A DNA stretch of 64,000 nucleotides from Sphingobacterium kitahiroshimense (GCF_025961315.1 NZ_JAOQNK010000001.1:3968001-4032000); one strand, 5' to 3'. Shown: positions 53,492-63,011, numbered from the stretch's first letter. Made by a program: numbers and translations. The notes: generated by a model not told the origin, from the letters alone.

Positions 53492-54979
53492 ATGAATCAA
53501 TCACAAGTTTATTTGGATGAGCGTATTCGCATAGCGGCAGAAGCATTTCAATTTTTGAAATCTACGACGATTGCGCAGCGTGCCGCATTTATGCATGCTG
53601 TTGCAACTGAAATTGAAGGGTTAGGCCCGGAACTTTTGGAGACTGCTCATGCAGAAACAGCATTGCCTTTGCCTCGTCTTACAGGCGAAAAGGCACGAAC
53701 AGTAGGGCAATGGCGCAGTTATGCCAATGCGGTGGCAATGGGTATTTATACAGAAGCCCGCATCGATTTAGCAAATACTGAAACAGGTAAAAGTGATATC
53801 CGGAAATTCAATTTGGGCATAGGACCAGTTGTTGTATTCGGGGCCAGTAATTTTCCATTTGCTTTTTCTACGGCAGGAGGTGATACGGCGAGTGCTATTG
53901 GCGCAGGCTGTCCAGTGATTGTGAAAGGCCATTCGGGACATTCTCAAACATCGACCATTATGGCCGATGCGATAGCGACTGTTATTAAAGAATTTGGGTG
54001 GCCGGAAGGAGTGTTTAGCCATATTCTTGGTGCCCATATTGAAGGTACAGATACCAAGATAGGTGCCTATCTGACGGCTCATCCTCTTGTGAAAGCGGTT
54101 GGCTTTACGGGGTCGTATTGGGGTGGGAAAGCCCTATTTGATATCGCTAACCAAAGGGAAGAACCGATACCGGTATTTGCCGAGATGGGAAGTATCAATC
54201 CGGTATTTGCCTTTACCCATCTCCTAACGGATAGAGCGGAAGATCTCGCGAAAGAATATGCCGCTTCGCTGACTTTGGGTGTGGGCCAGTTCTGTACCAA
54301 TCCTGGGGTATTTATAGCTGTAAAAGGTGATGCTCTAGAACGGTTTAAAAAAGCGTTGGCATCGGCAATAGCTACTATTGCTCCGGGCACAATGCTCAAT
54401 GCGGGTATTTATGAACATTTTGAAAAAAATAAAATAACATTAAGCAGCCAACATGCGGTAGCTGTAATCGCCGAATCGAGTGTTGAATCCACTCGAGGTC
54501 AAGGTCGTCCCAGGATCATTAGAACTTCAGCAAGCAATTTCTTAAAAAATCAGGTATTAAGTGAAGAAGTATTTGGTCCTTTTGCTGTATTGGTAGAAGC
54601 CGAAAATGATGATGAAGTACTGGCTATAGCGCAGCAGCTCAAGGGACAATTGACGATTACAATTGCAGGGACTAAGGAGGATGTGCAAGAACATCTAGAT
54701 GTTTTTAATGTGGTGAAAGATAAAGCAGGGCGTATCTTATTTAACGGAATGCCAACTGGAGTAGAAGTGGTCTATGCGATGCAGCATGGAGGTCCTTTTC
54801 CTTCCTGTACCGACCCAAGATTTACCTCTGTAGGACCGGATGCGGTGAAGCGTTTTGTACGCCCTTTATCTTTTCAGAACTGGCCAGATGAATTCTTGCC
54901 AGAAGAGTTGAAAAATGAAAATCCATTAGGTATTGCGCGGATCGTAGATGGTGCTGTGGTTACAACAACAAGTATTTAG
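53492..54979 (+). CDS. Aldehyde dehydrogenase, probable 2-oxoglutarate semialdehyde dehydrogenase
   Basis: This 495-residue aldehyde dehydrogenase has the cofactor-binding motif 'GFTGSYWGG' (204-212), catalytic Glu231 in 'FAEMGSINP' and the nucleophile Cys268 in 'GVGQFCTNPG'. The 'FGASNFPFAFSTAGGDTASA' and 'GMPTGVEVVYAMQHGGPFPSC' segments are typical of the type III 2-oxoglutarate semialdehyde dehydrogenases induced by hydroxyproline. Expected reaction: 2-oxoglutarate semialdehyde plus NAD(P)+ to 2-oxoglutarate, the last step of hydroxyproline degradation, delivering carbon to the TCA cycle. It is followed after 21 bp by the epimerase gene. Cofactor preference cannot be read from the sequence. 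Confidence 0.9.
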   Translation: MNQSQVYLDERIRIAAEAFQFLKSTTIAQRAAFMHAVATEIEGLGPELLETAHAETALPLPRLTGEKARTVGQWRSYANAVAMGIYTEARIDLANTETGKSDIRKFNLGIGPVVVFGASNFPFAFSTAGGDTASAIGAGCPVIVKGHSGHSQTSTIMADAIATVIKEFGWPEGVFSHILGAHIEGTDTKIGAYLTAHPLVKAVGFTGSYWGGKALFDIANQREEPIPVFAEMGSINPVFAFTHLLTDRAEDLAKEYAASLTLGVGQFCTNPGVFIAVKGDALERFKKALASAIATIAPGTMLNAGIYEHFEKNKITLSSQHAVAVIAESSVESTRGQGRPRIIRTSASNFLKNQVLSEEVFGPFAVLVEAENDDEVLAIAQQLKGQLTITIAGTKEDVQEHLDVFNVVKDKAGRILFNGMPTGVEVVYAMQHGGPFPSCTDPRFTSVGPDAVKRFVRPLSFQNWPDEFLPEELKNENPLGIARIVDGAVVTTTSI

Positions 54980-55000
54980 GACATTTTTGTATAGCAATTG

Positions 55001-55999
55001 ATGAAGAAAACGTTTTTTTGTATTGACTCCCACACCTGTGGTTGTCCAGTTAGGTTGGTAGCAGGAGGAGGGCCGGTGTTGCATGGAAATTCGATGATGG
55101 AACGTCGGCTACATTTTATGGAAGAATATGACTGGATTCGTAAAGGATTGATGTTTGAACCCCGTGGTCATGATATGATGAGCGGAAGTATTCTGTATCC
55201 GCCAACAGATCCAAATAATGATACCGGTGTACTTTATATTGAAACAAGCGGCTGTCTTCCGATGTGTGGACATGGTACTATTGGTACTGTGACTATTGCG
55301 ATTGAAGAGGGATTGGTCATCCCTAAAGTACCGGGTAAGCTGCGTCTAGAGACACCAGCAGGTTTAATCCTGATCGATTATGTACAAGAAGGACCAAAGG
55401 TAAAAACGGTTAAGCTGACCAATGTTAAGTCTTTTCTCTATAAAGAAGGACTTAACGTGATATGCCCAGATTTGGGTGAAATTATTGTTGATGTAGCCTA
55501 TGGTGGGAATTTTTACGCCATTGTTGATCCGCAGAAAAATTTTAGAGATATAAGCGATTTTTCAGCGAGTCAGCTCATTCATTATGGGAAAATTATTCGC
55601 CATTTACTTAATGAGCAGACAGATTTTGTTCATCCTGAAAATGAAAATATTTATGGTCTGAGCCATATCCAATGGACTGGGAAACCAACCAAAGAAAATT
55701 CTACAGGAAGAAATGCTGTGTTGGTAGGTGAGAATGCATTGGATAGATCTCCCTGTGGTACGGGAACTTCTGCTCGCATGGCACAATGGTATGCTAAAGG
55801 GAAGTTGAAAAAAGGAGAAGAGTTTGTTCATGAGAGTTATATCGGTTCGCAATTTGTCGGTCGTATCGAAGAAGAAACAACTATATCGGGGCAGACTGCC
55901 ATCATTCCCTCTGTAGAAGGCTGGGCAAGAATTACGGGGTATAGTCAAATCATTATTGATGATGAAGACCCCTATAAAGAAGGATTTCAGGTTATGTAA
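55001..55999 (+). CDS. 4-hydroxyproline 2-epimerase (proline racemase family)
   Basis: This 332-residue member of the proline racemase family uses two cysteines as acid/base pair: Cys89 in 'PMCGHGTIG' and Cys252 in 'DRSPCGTGTSARM'. Both are present, so it is a racemase/epimerase and not a trans-3-hydroxyproline dehydratase, which replaces one Cys by Thr. The expected reaction is trans-4-hydroxy-L-proline to cis-4-hydroxy-D-proline, the first pathway step. The neighbours (D-amino-acid oxidase-type protein, deaminase-type lyase, semialdehyde dehydrogenase) support 4-hydroxyproline as substrate over proline. The ATG at 55001 is used; a TTG just before it would add one residue. It lies 21 bp after the dehydrogenase gene. 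Confidence 0.93.
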   Translation: MKKTFFCIDSHTCGCPVRLVAGGGPVLHGNSMMERRLHFMEEYDWIRKGLMFEPRGHDMMSGSILYPPTDPNNDTGVLYIETSGCLPMCGHGTIGTVTIAIEEGLVIPKVPGKLRLETPAGLILIDYVQEGPKVKTVKLTNVKSFLYKEGLNVICPDLGEIIVDVAYGGNFYAIVDPQKNFRDISDFSASQLIHYGKIIRHLLNEQTDFVHPENENIYGLSHIQWTGKPTKENSTGRNAVLVGENALDRSPCGTGTSARMAQWYAKGKLKKGEEFVHESYIGSQFVGRIEEETTISGQTAIIPSVEGWARITGYSQIIIDDEDPYKEGFQVM

Positions 56000-56022
56000 T
56001 TACTATTAAAATATCAAAAAAA

Positions 56023-57282
56023 GTGTCAACACATAATAAAGGAAAAGTTGCTATCATAGGGGCGGGTATAGCAGGATTGTCTACTGCCTATTACCTCTTA
56101 CAGGATGGTTGGGAAGTTCAAATTTTAGAGAAAGGGAATGGGCAAGACAATTGTTCCTATGGCAATGCAGGAATGATCGTGCCTAGTCATTTTACACCAT
56201 TGGCAGCACCAGGCATCGTGGCACAAGGTGTAAAATGGATGCTGAATAGTAAAAGTCCATTTTACGTCAGACCTTCATTGAATTTTTCATTGATCGATTG
56301 GGGTTTGAAATTTTTGAAGCATGCCAATGAAAAACATGTAAACCGAAATGCAGCAGCTATACGTGATTTGAACCTTGCGAGTAGCCGATCATATGATGAA
56401 TTGGCTCAACAGGAGGGTTTTGATTTTGAGCTAAGACAGAACGGTATTATGATGCTCTACAAATCTAGCCATGTTGCGCATGAAGAAATTGAATTGGCAG
56501 AAAAAGCCCAAAACTTGGGATTGGATGTGGAAGTTTTTGATCAAGCGGGTATACAGGCTTTAGAGCCTAATCTCCGAATGGATACGATCGGAGGTATTTT
56601 ATACAAATGTGATGGTATCTTGTATCCTCCCAAATTGATGAAAACATTGACAGATTACTTGTTCGCTCATGGTGTCCAGGTTCACTATCAAACAGATGTA
56701 ACAGGATTCAAGTTTTCAGGTAAAAAGGTGTCTGAAATCCTTACTTCAAAAGGAGCATTTCATGCCGATGAAATTGTCGTGACTGGGGGAGCGTCGCTAC
56801 CTGCATTAGCTTCGAAGTTACATTTGAAGTTACCTTTAATGCCTGGAAAGGGGTATTCTTTTATGCATAATACAACCGACAATAACCAGATGGTACATGC
56901 GGCTTTGCTGTTAGAAGCTCGTGTAGCGGTGACGCCTATGAATAATCAGATTCGTTTTAGTGGAACCATGGAATTAGGTCCGGCAAATGATAAGATATAC
57001 AGTAATCGCGTAAAAGGTATCGTCGAATCTATCCCTAAATATTTCCCTGATCTAAAGGTCGATTATCCGCAGGATATCTGGTTTGGCTACAGACCATGTT
57101 CGCCAGATGGGCTTCCATATTTGGGCAGGACTTCTAAATACAGCAATGTCAGCATTGCGGGTGCGGGTGGTATGATGGGTTTGAGTTTGGGACCTGCTTA
57201 CGGAAAAGCGATCACAGCGCTACTATCCGATAAACCTACAGAAACGGATATCAAGGGCTTTAGTCCAGATCGGTTTCAATAG
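56023..57282 (+). CDS. DadA-like FAD-dependent D-amino acid (cis-4-hydroxy-D-proline) dehydrogenase
   Basis: The 419-residue FAD-dependent oxidoreductase belongs to the DAO/DadA family. The dinucleotide-binding motif GAGIAG is at 13-18 after VAII, and the acidic end of the second strand is near Glu36. The C-terminal 'WFGYRPCSPDGLPYLGRTSKYSNVSIAGAGGMMGLSLGPAYGK' region is typical of DadA-type enzymes. In this cluster it should oxidise cis-4-hydroxy-D-proline to 1-pyrroline-4-hydroxy-2-carboxylate, passing electrons to the respiratory chain. The start is a GTG at 56023 (no nearby ATG gives the full nucleotide-binding strand). It follows the epimerase by 23 bp and precedes the DUF885 gene by 16 bp. 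Confidence 0.9.
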   Translation: MSTHNKGKVAIIGAGIAGLSTAYYLLQDGWEVQILEKGNGQDNCSYGNAGMIVPSHFTPLAAPGIVAQGVKWMLNSKSPFYVRPSLNFSLIDWGLKFLKHANEKHVNRNAAAIRDLNLASSRSYDELAQQEGFDFELRQNGIMMLYKSSHVAHEEIELAEKAQNLGLDVEVFDQAGIQALEPNLRMDTIGGILYKCDGILYPPKLMKTLTDYLFAHGVQVHYQTDVTGFKFSGKKVSEILTSKGAFHADEIVVTGGASLPALASKLHLKLPLMPGKGYSFMHNTTDNNQMVHAALLLEARVAVTPMNNQIRFSGTMELGPANDKIYSNRVKGIVESIPKYFPDLKVDYPQDIWFGYRPCSPDGLPYLGRTSKYSNVSIAGAGGMMGLSLGPAYGKAITALLSDKPTETDIKGFSPDRFQ

Positions 57283-57298
57283 ACAAAAATAAACCTAA

Positions 57299-59074
57299 AT
57301 GATGAAGAAAAACAACAATAACCCTAACGTAAAGAAATTTATAGTCATTGGAGTGCTTTGTATGGCTTCTTCGCTAACAGATGCCCAAGATATGGATTTG
57401 TATCAACACACAACACCTATTGAGCCTTATATCATACAATACCGCCATGATCTGCAGGCTGTCAATTATTTTTATGGCCCAATGCCTAAAAATTGGGGAT
57501 TTCAGCAGTCGGCAGCCTCACCCGAGCAGATCAATAGACTGGTCAAGATCGATGATGACTATTTAGCTAAATTAAAAGGATTTGATTATAAGAAATTGAA
57601 TACAAATGGTCAAGTCGATTATATTTTGCTGAACCAAAAAGTGCAACGACAAAAGGAAGAACTCAAAGAAACATTAGCTTCTTACAATCGACTGAAGGCC
57701 TACTTACCCTTTGCCGAAAATATTCTTCAGTTTGAACAGAAACGTCGTCGCGGTGCCGCTGTGGTCGGCAAGGATGTTGCCATAGTGTTAGAAAAAACGA
57801 CTGATCAGGTTTCTGAATCGATTCAAAAGCTAGAAAATGCGGCCGCGATTGAATCTGCTGATGTCAATTTTTTGGTCAATATGGTGGAGTCATTGCGAGT
57901 CCGTTTGGAGAGTGCGTTCGATTTCTATAATGGATATGACCCGATGTTTACTTGGTGGGTCCCTAAATCTTATGAAAGTTTAAATGAAAAACTGATTCAA
58001 TATAAAACAGCTTTGCAGGGAAAGAGCAATTGGAAAGTCTTTAATGATGGCAGTAATATTGGTGGGCAACCGATCGGAAAATCTGCACTCAACAAAAAGT
58101 TACGTGAAGAAATGATTGCATATAATGCGGATGAGTTGTTGCGTATCGCTGATCAGGAATGGGAATGGTGCGTGGCAGAGTTATTAAAAGCTTCTCGTGA
58201 GATGGGATTTGGAGACGACTGGAAGGCCGCGCAGGAAAAGGTTAAAAACACCTATGTGCCAGAAGGGCAACAACCTGGTCTGATCAATGAATTGTATGAT
58301 CGGGCCCAAGCATTTATCAAGGAGCACGAGCTAATTGCAATTCCTGAATTGGCGGATGAGACCTGGGGAATGATTATGATGACTCCTGAACGGCAGTTGG
58401 TGAATCCTTTTTTTACGGGAGGGCGTGAGATCAGTATTTCCTATCCGACCAATACCATGACTTATGATCAGAAAATGATGAGCATGCGTGGTAACAATCC
58501 ACATTTTTCTTTGGGTACGGTGCAGCACGAACTCAATCCGGGGCATCATCTACAGTATTTTATGAATAAAAGGTATAAACCGTATCGTGAGCAGAATTTC
58601 AATACACCATTCTGGACAGAAGGCTGGACGTTATATTGGGAATTACTGCTCTATAGAATGGGTTTTGCAAAAACACCGGAAGAACGTATCGGGATGTTAT
58701 TTTGGCGGATGCACCGTTGCGCACGGATTACCTTCAGTATTAAATTTCACTTAGGTGAGTGGACGCCACAGCAATGTGTTGATTATTTAGTTAATCAGGT
58801 CGGTCATGAACCTGCAAATGCGCATGGTGAAGTGAAGCGATCATTTGAAGGTTCCTACGATCCTTTATATCAATTGGCTTATTTGATCGGTGGTTTGCAG
58901 TTACTGAGTATCAGTGATGAATTGGTCGGATCGGGGAAAATGTCCTATACCGAATTTCATGACCGGGTCATTAAGGAGAATTACTTACCTATGGAGATGG
59001 TCAGGGCGATATTGACAAATCAAAAGCTTGAACCTAACCATCAAGCAAAATGGAAATTTTATAATTTTAAATAA
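57299..59074 (+). CDS. Secreted DUF885-family metallopeptidase-like protein
   Basis: The 591-residue protein has an N-terminal signal sequence (about 1-30, cleavage near TDA-Q) and an all-helical body typical of DUF885. The zinc-binding signature HELNPGHH is at 410-417, with a further Glu441 in 'WTEGWTLYWE', as in gluzincin-like carboxypeptidases and dipeptidases of this family. 'REISISYPTN' (376-385) is also conserved. Family members hydrolyse peptides; the substrate here is not known. Its place directly after the hydroxyproline enzymes (16 bp after the oxidoreductase) suggests periplasmic release of hydroxyproline or hydroxyproline-containing peptides. That is an inference from context. Confidence 0.85.
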   Translation: MMKKNNNNPNVKKFIVIGVLCMASSLTDAQDMDLYQHTTPIEPYIIQYRHDLQAVNYFYGPMPKNWGFQQSAASPEQINRLVKIDDDYLAKLKGFDYKKLNTNGQVDYILLNQKVQRQKEELKETLASYNRLKAYLPFAENILQFEQKRRRGAAVVGKDVAIVLEKTTDQVSESIQKLENAAAIESADVNFLVNMVESLRVRLESAFDFYNGYDPMFTWWVPKSYESLNEKLIQYKTALQGKSNWKVFNDGSNIGGQPIGKSALNKKLREEMIAYNADELLRIADQEWEWCVAELLKASREMGFGDDWKAAQEKVKNTYVPEGQQPGLINELYDRAQAFIKEHELIAIPELADETWGMIMMTPERQLVNPFFTGGREISISYPTNTMTYDQKMMSMRGNNPHFSLGTVQHELNPGHHLQYFMNKRYKPYREQNFNTPFWTEGWTLYWELLLYRMGFAKTPEERIGMLFWRMHRCARITFSIKFHLGEWTPQQCVDYLVNQVGHEPANAHGEVKRSFEGSYDPLYQLAYLIGGLQLLSISDELVGSGKMSYTEFHDRVIKENYLPMEMVRAILTNQKLEPNHQAKWKFYNFK

Positions 59075-59095
59075 GCGCAATTCAATCCTCAATCT

Positions 59096-60517
59096 ATGAG
59101 CAGTCAAGAAAATAGTCAAGATTTCAAAAAGTCCTTAGGTTTATTGGATGCAACGATGCTCGTTGCCGGAAGTATGATTGGTTCGGGTATCTTTATTGTA
59201 TCGTCAGATATCGCCCGAAATACGGGGTCTGCTGGCTGGCTGATGGTGGTGTGGCTGATCTGCGGATTTATGACTTTAGCCGCAGCTTTGAGTTATGGCG
59301 AGCTCAGTGCCATGTTTCCGAAAGCTGGTGGTCAGTATGTTTATCTCAAAGAAGCTTATGGGCCGGTGGTTAGTTTTACGTTCGGTTGGACTTTTTTTGC
59401 CGTTATTCAGACGGCTACGATTGCAGCTGTGGGGGTTGCTTTCTCCAAGTTTACAGCTTATTTGTTTCCGGTACTAGATGAAGATGTTTATTTGCTGGTG
59501 ATGGGGAACTATCATATTTCATCTGCTCAAGTGCTGGCTATCGCTGTTATTTTGCTGCTGACCTTTATTAATACAGGGGGTGTAAAGAATGGCAAAATGG
59601 TACAGACCATACTTACCTTGATCAAAATATTAAGCTTGGTTTTATTGGTTATTTTTGGTTTTGCGGCTTTCGATCTGGAGGTGTGGAATCAAAACTGGTC
59701 TTCGGAGAATATGTGGAATCTACAGCGATTAAATGTGGATGGATCGACGGCAGATTATGCCACTTTTGGTGCATTTGGTGCCATATCTGCTGCTTTGGTA
59801 GGGGCGTTGTTCAGCAGCGATTCCTGGCATTCATCTTCTGCTGTAGCAGGCGAGATCAAGAATCCGCAACGCAACATTGGGCTGAGTTTAGCACTGGGGA
59901 CTCTCATTGTGACCGTGATCTATATTTTGACAAATTTGATGTATACGGGTGTATTGACGATCGAGGAGATGGCCAGTGCGCCTAAAGATCGTGTGGCCAT
60001 GCTTGTGGCGCAAGAAATTTTTGGTCCTGTTGGTATAGCCATCTTGGCGATTATGATTATGGTCAGCACTTTTGGATGTAACAATGGACTGATCTTGGCT
60101 GGTGCAAGGATCTATTATTCCATGGCTAAGGATGGTTTGTTTTTTAAGAAAACAGGAACCCTAAATAAGAATGCAGTACCGGCTTACGCTTTGTGGTTGC
60201 AGGCGGTGATTGCTTCTATATGGTGTTTAACAGGTAAGTATGGCGATTTGTTGGATATGATTACCTGTGTGGTTGTTATGTTTTATGTTTTGTGCATCAT
60301 CGGCATCTTTTGGCTAAGATATAAGCGCCCCGATGTACCGAGACCTTATAAAGCCTTTGGATATCCTTTTATACCGGCCATCTATATTTTGATGGGGATC
60401 TCGTTTATTATTTTGTTGGTGATCTATAAACCGCAATTTACTTGGCCAGGTATTATCATCACGCTTTTGGGTATCCCATTATACTATGTTGTGAAACAAA
60501 AGGAAGCGAAGACGTAA
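59096..60517 (+). CDS. APC-family amino acid permease
   Basis: The 473-residue permease has about 12 hydrophobic segments. The first transmembrane segment has the APC signature 'GSMIGSGIFIVSSDIA' (residues 22-37), and the second is followed by 'ALSYGELSAMFPKAGGQYVYLKEAYG'. 'SDSWHSSSAVAGEIKNPQRNIG' matches the family loop after segment 6. It resembles LAT-type amino-acid exchangers and uniporters. Lying 21 bp after the DUF885 peptidase gene and before the S9 peptidase gene, it most likely carries hydroxyproline or proline released by the peptidases across the inner membrane. Specificity is inferred from context. Confidence 0.9.
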   Translation: MSSQENSQDFKKSLGLLDATMLVAGSMIGSGIFIVSSDIARNTGSAGWLMVVWLICGFMTLAAALSYGELSAMFPKAGGQYVYLKEAYGPVVSFTFGWTFFAVIQTATIAAVGVAFSKFTAYLFPVLDEDVYLLVMGNYHISSAQVLAIAVILLLTFINTGGVKNGKMVQTILTLIKILSLVLLVIFGFAAFDLEVWNQNWSSENMWNLQRLNVDGSTADYATFGAFGAISAALVGALFSSDSWHSSSAVAGEIKNPQRNIGLSLALGTLIVTVIYILTNLMYTGVLTIEEMASAPKDRVAMLVAQEIFGPVGIAILAIMIMVSTFGCNNGLILAGARIYYSMAKDGLFFKKTGTLNKNAVPAYALWLQAVIASIWCLTGKYGDLLDMITCVVVMFYVLCIIGIFWLRYKRPDVPRPYKAFGYPFIPAIYILMGISFIILLVIYKPQFTWPGIIITLLGIPLYYVVKQKEAKT

Positions 60518-60585
60518 TCTATTTATTTCATCATGCCTGTTTATGGATAAAGGCATCATCTATAAGATATAAAAAAATAACACAT

Positions 60586-62829
60586 ATGAAGTTAACATTA
60601 ACCGCTGTTTTAGTGGTGCTATTGCAACTTACGACAATGGCACAGGGCACATTGGACGATTATAAACGTGCCAAAGAGATCAGGAGTTCATTTGGCAAGG
60701 TGTATCAGGTTCCACAGCAGATTATTTGGTCTGAAAAAGGAGATAGTTTTTCTTATCGGGTGACCCAGAAAGACGGAAAGAGGAGCTTATATCTGGTCGA
60801 TGCGCTGAACAAGAAAAAAATAGATACCGATGTTGCTGCGATTGAAAAGCAGCTATCCGATCAGTTGGATAAAGAAGTGAAATTAGGTGTATTGTGGGGA
60901 CGAGATCTGAAAGTGCTGACGGCCAACGAAGTGGAGTTTACAGAAGAAAAAGTGGTCTGGAAGTGGAATGCCCAGGAAAATAAACTGAGCAAGTTGCGAG
61001 ATGTCCCTGCAACAGGTGCTGACCGTAGATCGGACGGATATTGGGGAGCACGATGGGATGATAGTAAGGGGGAATCTGTAGACTCACCCGATAAGGCCTA
61101 TACTGCTTATATTAAAAATAGTAATGTATACATCAGCAAAAAAGGGGATTCAAAAAGTGAGCGACAGTTGACCTTTGATGGAAGCCCCGGTGAGTATTAT
61201 AGTGCCCGTATCCAATGGTCCAATGATTCAAAGAAATTGGCTGCTTCAAAAGTACGAAAGGCTGAAATTAGACAGTTGACTTTATTGGAGTCTTCTCCAG
61301 TGGATCAATTACAACCTAAATTACAAACCAGAGATTATAATAAACCTGGAGATGCTTTGTCACAATATTATCCAACTATTATTGATGTGATGGATGGTCG
61401 GGTGATAACTGTAGATCCTGCCCAGGTCGCCAATCAATTTTCATTGTCTGCACTGGTATGGAAGGCGGATAATACTGGAATCACATTTGAATATAACCAA
61501 CGTGGTCATCAACGGTATGACGTGCTGGAATTGAATGCTGTGGACGGAAAAACAAAAGTCATTATTTCGGAGCGCAGCGCAACATTTATTGATTATAGTG
61601 GAAAGAAATATCGGAATGATCTTAAAAAAACAGATGACATCATTTGGGCTTCTGAACGCGATGGGTGGAATCATCTGTATCTGTTCGATGCTAAAACGGG
61701 CGCATTGAAACATCAGATTACAAAAGGAAATTGGGTCGTGCGTAAAGTTGTTAATGTCGATGAGGATAACAAAAAAATTATTTTTGAGGCGAGTGGCATG
61801 AATAAAGATTTGGATCCTTACTTAATCCGTTATTACGCAATTGGTTTTGATGGTAAGGGTTTGAAGGAACTTACTCCTGAAGCAGCCAATCATCAGGCAA
61901 CCTTCAATACTGATCATTCTTTATTTGTAGATCTCTACTCTCGGGTTGACCAAGCTCCGCAGGCCGTACTAAGACGTGTGGCAGATGGACAGACTGTGAT
62001 GGATTTGGAACATGCAGATATTTCGGATCTGGAGGCTATGGGATGGCGCAAACCTGAAGTGTTTAAGTCTCTGGCTAGAGATGGTAAAACAGAGATCTGG
62101 GGGATTATAGTCCGTCCACGAAATTTTGATCCGAACAAAAAATATCCTGTCATCGAGTATATCTACGCTGGTCCACATAGCGCTTTTGTCCCTAAATCAT
62201 TTTCTGCTAATCCGGCAGGACTAGCTGAGCTTGCTGAACTGGGCTTTATAGTCGTGCAGATTGACGGAATGGGAACATCCAATCGTTCGAAGGCATTTCA
62301 AGATGTGGCATGGAAAAATTTAAAAGATGCTGGTTTTCCTGATCGTATTGCCTGGATGAAGGCTGCCGCGCTTAAATATCCCTATATGAATATTGAAAAA
62401 GTCGGTATTTATGGTACTTCTGCTGGAGGTCAGTCTTCTGCTGGAGCACTCTTGTTTCATCCTGAATTTTATAAGGTAGGGGTTTCATCTTGTGGATGCC
62501 ATGATAATCGTATGGATAAAATATGGTGGAATGAACAATGGATGGGCTGGCCGATCGGACCTGAATATGCAGCTTGCTCTAATATCGAAAATGCATATAA
62601 ATTAGAAGGAAAGTTGCTATTGATCGTGGGTGAGTTAGACGATAATGTGGATCCTGCATCGACTTATCAGTTCGTTAATCAGTTGATTAAACATGGTAAA
62701 GACCACGACTTCATTATGGTTCCGGGAATGGGGCATGCTTCTGGTGGTGATTTTGGAGAAAAGAAACGTCGCGATTATTTCGTGAAACACTTGCTTGGAG
62801 TAGAACCTCCAGCATGGACGGCTTATTAG
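60586..62829 (+). CDS. S9-family serine peptidase with DPP IV-type beta-propeller
   Basis: This 747-residue secreted peptidase has a signal peptide (1-21, LTTMAQ). A beta-propeller of the DPP IV N-terminal type covers about 80-450, with 'WASERDGWNHLYLFDAKTG' as a typical blade. The C-terminal alpha/beta-hydrolase has Ser612 in GTSAGG, Asp685 in 'GELDDNV' and His717 in 'GMGHASG'. The ATG at 60586 is preferred over an upstream frame overlapping the permease gene. The insertion carrying the double Glu that holds the free N-terminus in DPP IV (around 'DWVYEEEV' in human DPP4) is missing, so strict dipeptidyl peptidase activity is uncertain. A prolyl-specific or broader peptidase cutting hydroxyproline-containing peptides would fit the operon. 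Confidence 0.9.
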   Translation: MKLTLTAVLVVLLQLTTMAQGTLDDYKRAKEIRSSFGKVYQVPQQIIWSEKGDSFSYRVTQKDGKRSLYLVDALNKKKIDTDVAAIEKQLSDQLDKEVKLGVLWGRDLKVLTANEVEFTEEKVVWKWNAQENKLSKLRDVPATGADRRSDGYWGARWDDSKGESVDSPDKAYTAYIKNSNVYISKKGDSKSERQLTFDGSPGEYYSARIQWSNDSKKLAASKVRKAEIRQLTLLESSPVDQLQPKLQTRDYNKPGDALSQYYPTIIDVMDGRVITVDPAQVANQFSLSALVWKADNTGITFEYNQRGHQRYDVLELNAVDGKTKVIISERSATFIDYSGKKYRNDLKKTDDIIWASERDGWNHLYLFDAKTGALKHQITKGNWVVRKVVNVDEDNKKIIFEASGMNKDLDPYLIRYYAIGFDGKGLKELTPEAANHQATFNTDHSLFVDLYSRVDQAPQAVLRRVADGQTVMDLEHADISDLEAMGWRKPEVFKSLARDGKTEIWGIIVRPRNFDPNKKYPVIEYIYAGPHSAFVPKSFSANPAGLAELAELGFIVVQIDGMGTSNRSKAFQDVAWKNLKDAGFPDRIAWMKAAALKYPYMNIEKVGIYGTSAGGQSSAGALLFHPEFYKVGVSSCGCHDNRMDKIWWNEQWMGWPIGPEYAACSNIENAYKLEGKLLLIVGELDDNVDPASTYQFVNQLIKHGKDHDFIMVPGMGHASGGDFGEKKRRDYFVKHLLGVEPPAWTAY

Positions 62830-62873
62830 CGAAAGTGCGCTGACTGATAATTGTTTTAAACCAAAACAGGAGT

Positions 62874-62934
62874 ATCTTATCATTATGCCGATCGTAAAAC
62901 GATTGGCATAGACAGGCATGCACATAGATAAGAT
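62874..62934. other. Nested inverted repeats after the S9 peptidase gene
   Basis: An inner hairpin ATGCCGATCGT-aaa-ACGATTGGCAT (62885-62909, 11 bp with one G-U) is enclosed by a second pair ATCTTATC (62874-62881) and GATAAGAT (62927-62934). No T-run follows. It may be a terminator without U-tract, an RNA-stability element or a regulatory site. Confidence 0.5.
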
Positions 62935-63011
62935 CGAAAAATTAATTTTTGTGATTATAGATAGATTTAACGGTTGCTTGCATGTTGTTGAACATAGACA
63001 GAATGAAAATT

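Noticed and set aside
55001..55999. trans-3-hydroxyproline dehydratase for the proline-racemase-family gene
   Set aside because: Both catalytic Cys residues (89 and 252) are present; dehydratases replace one of them.
60442..60585. An upstream extension of the S9 peptidase frame overlapping the permease gene
   Set aside because: The 48 extra residues are unlike any signal peptide, while the ATG at 60586 gives a clean signal sequence.
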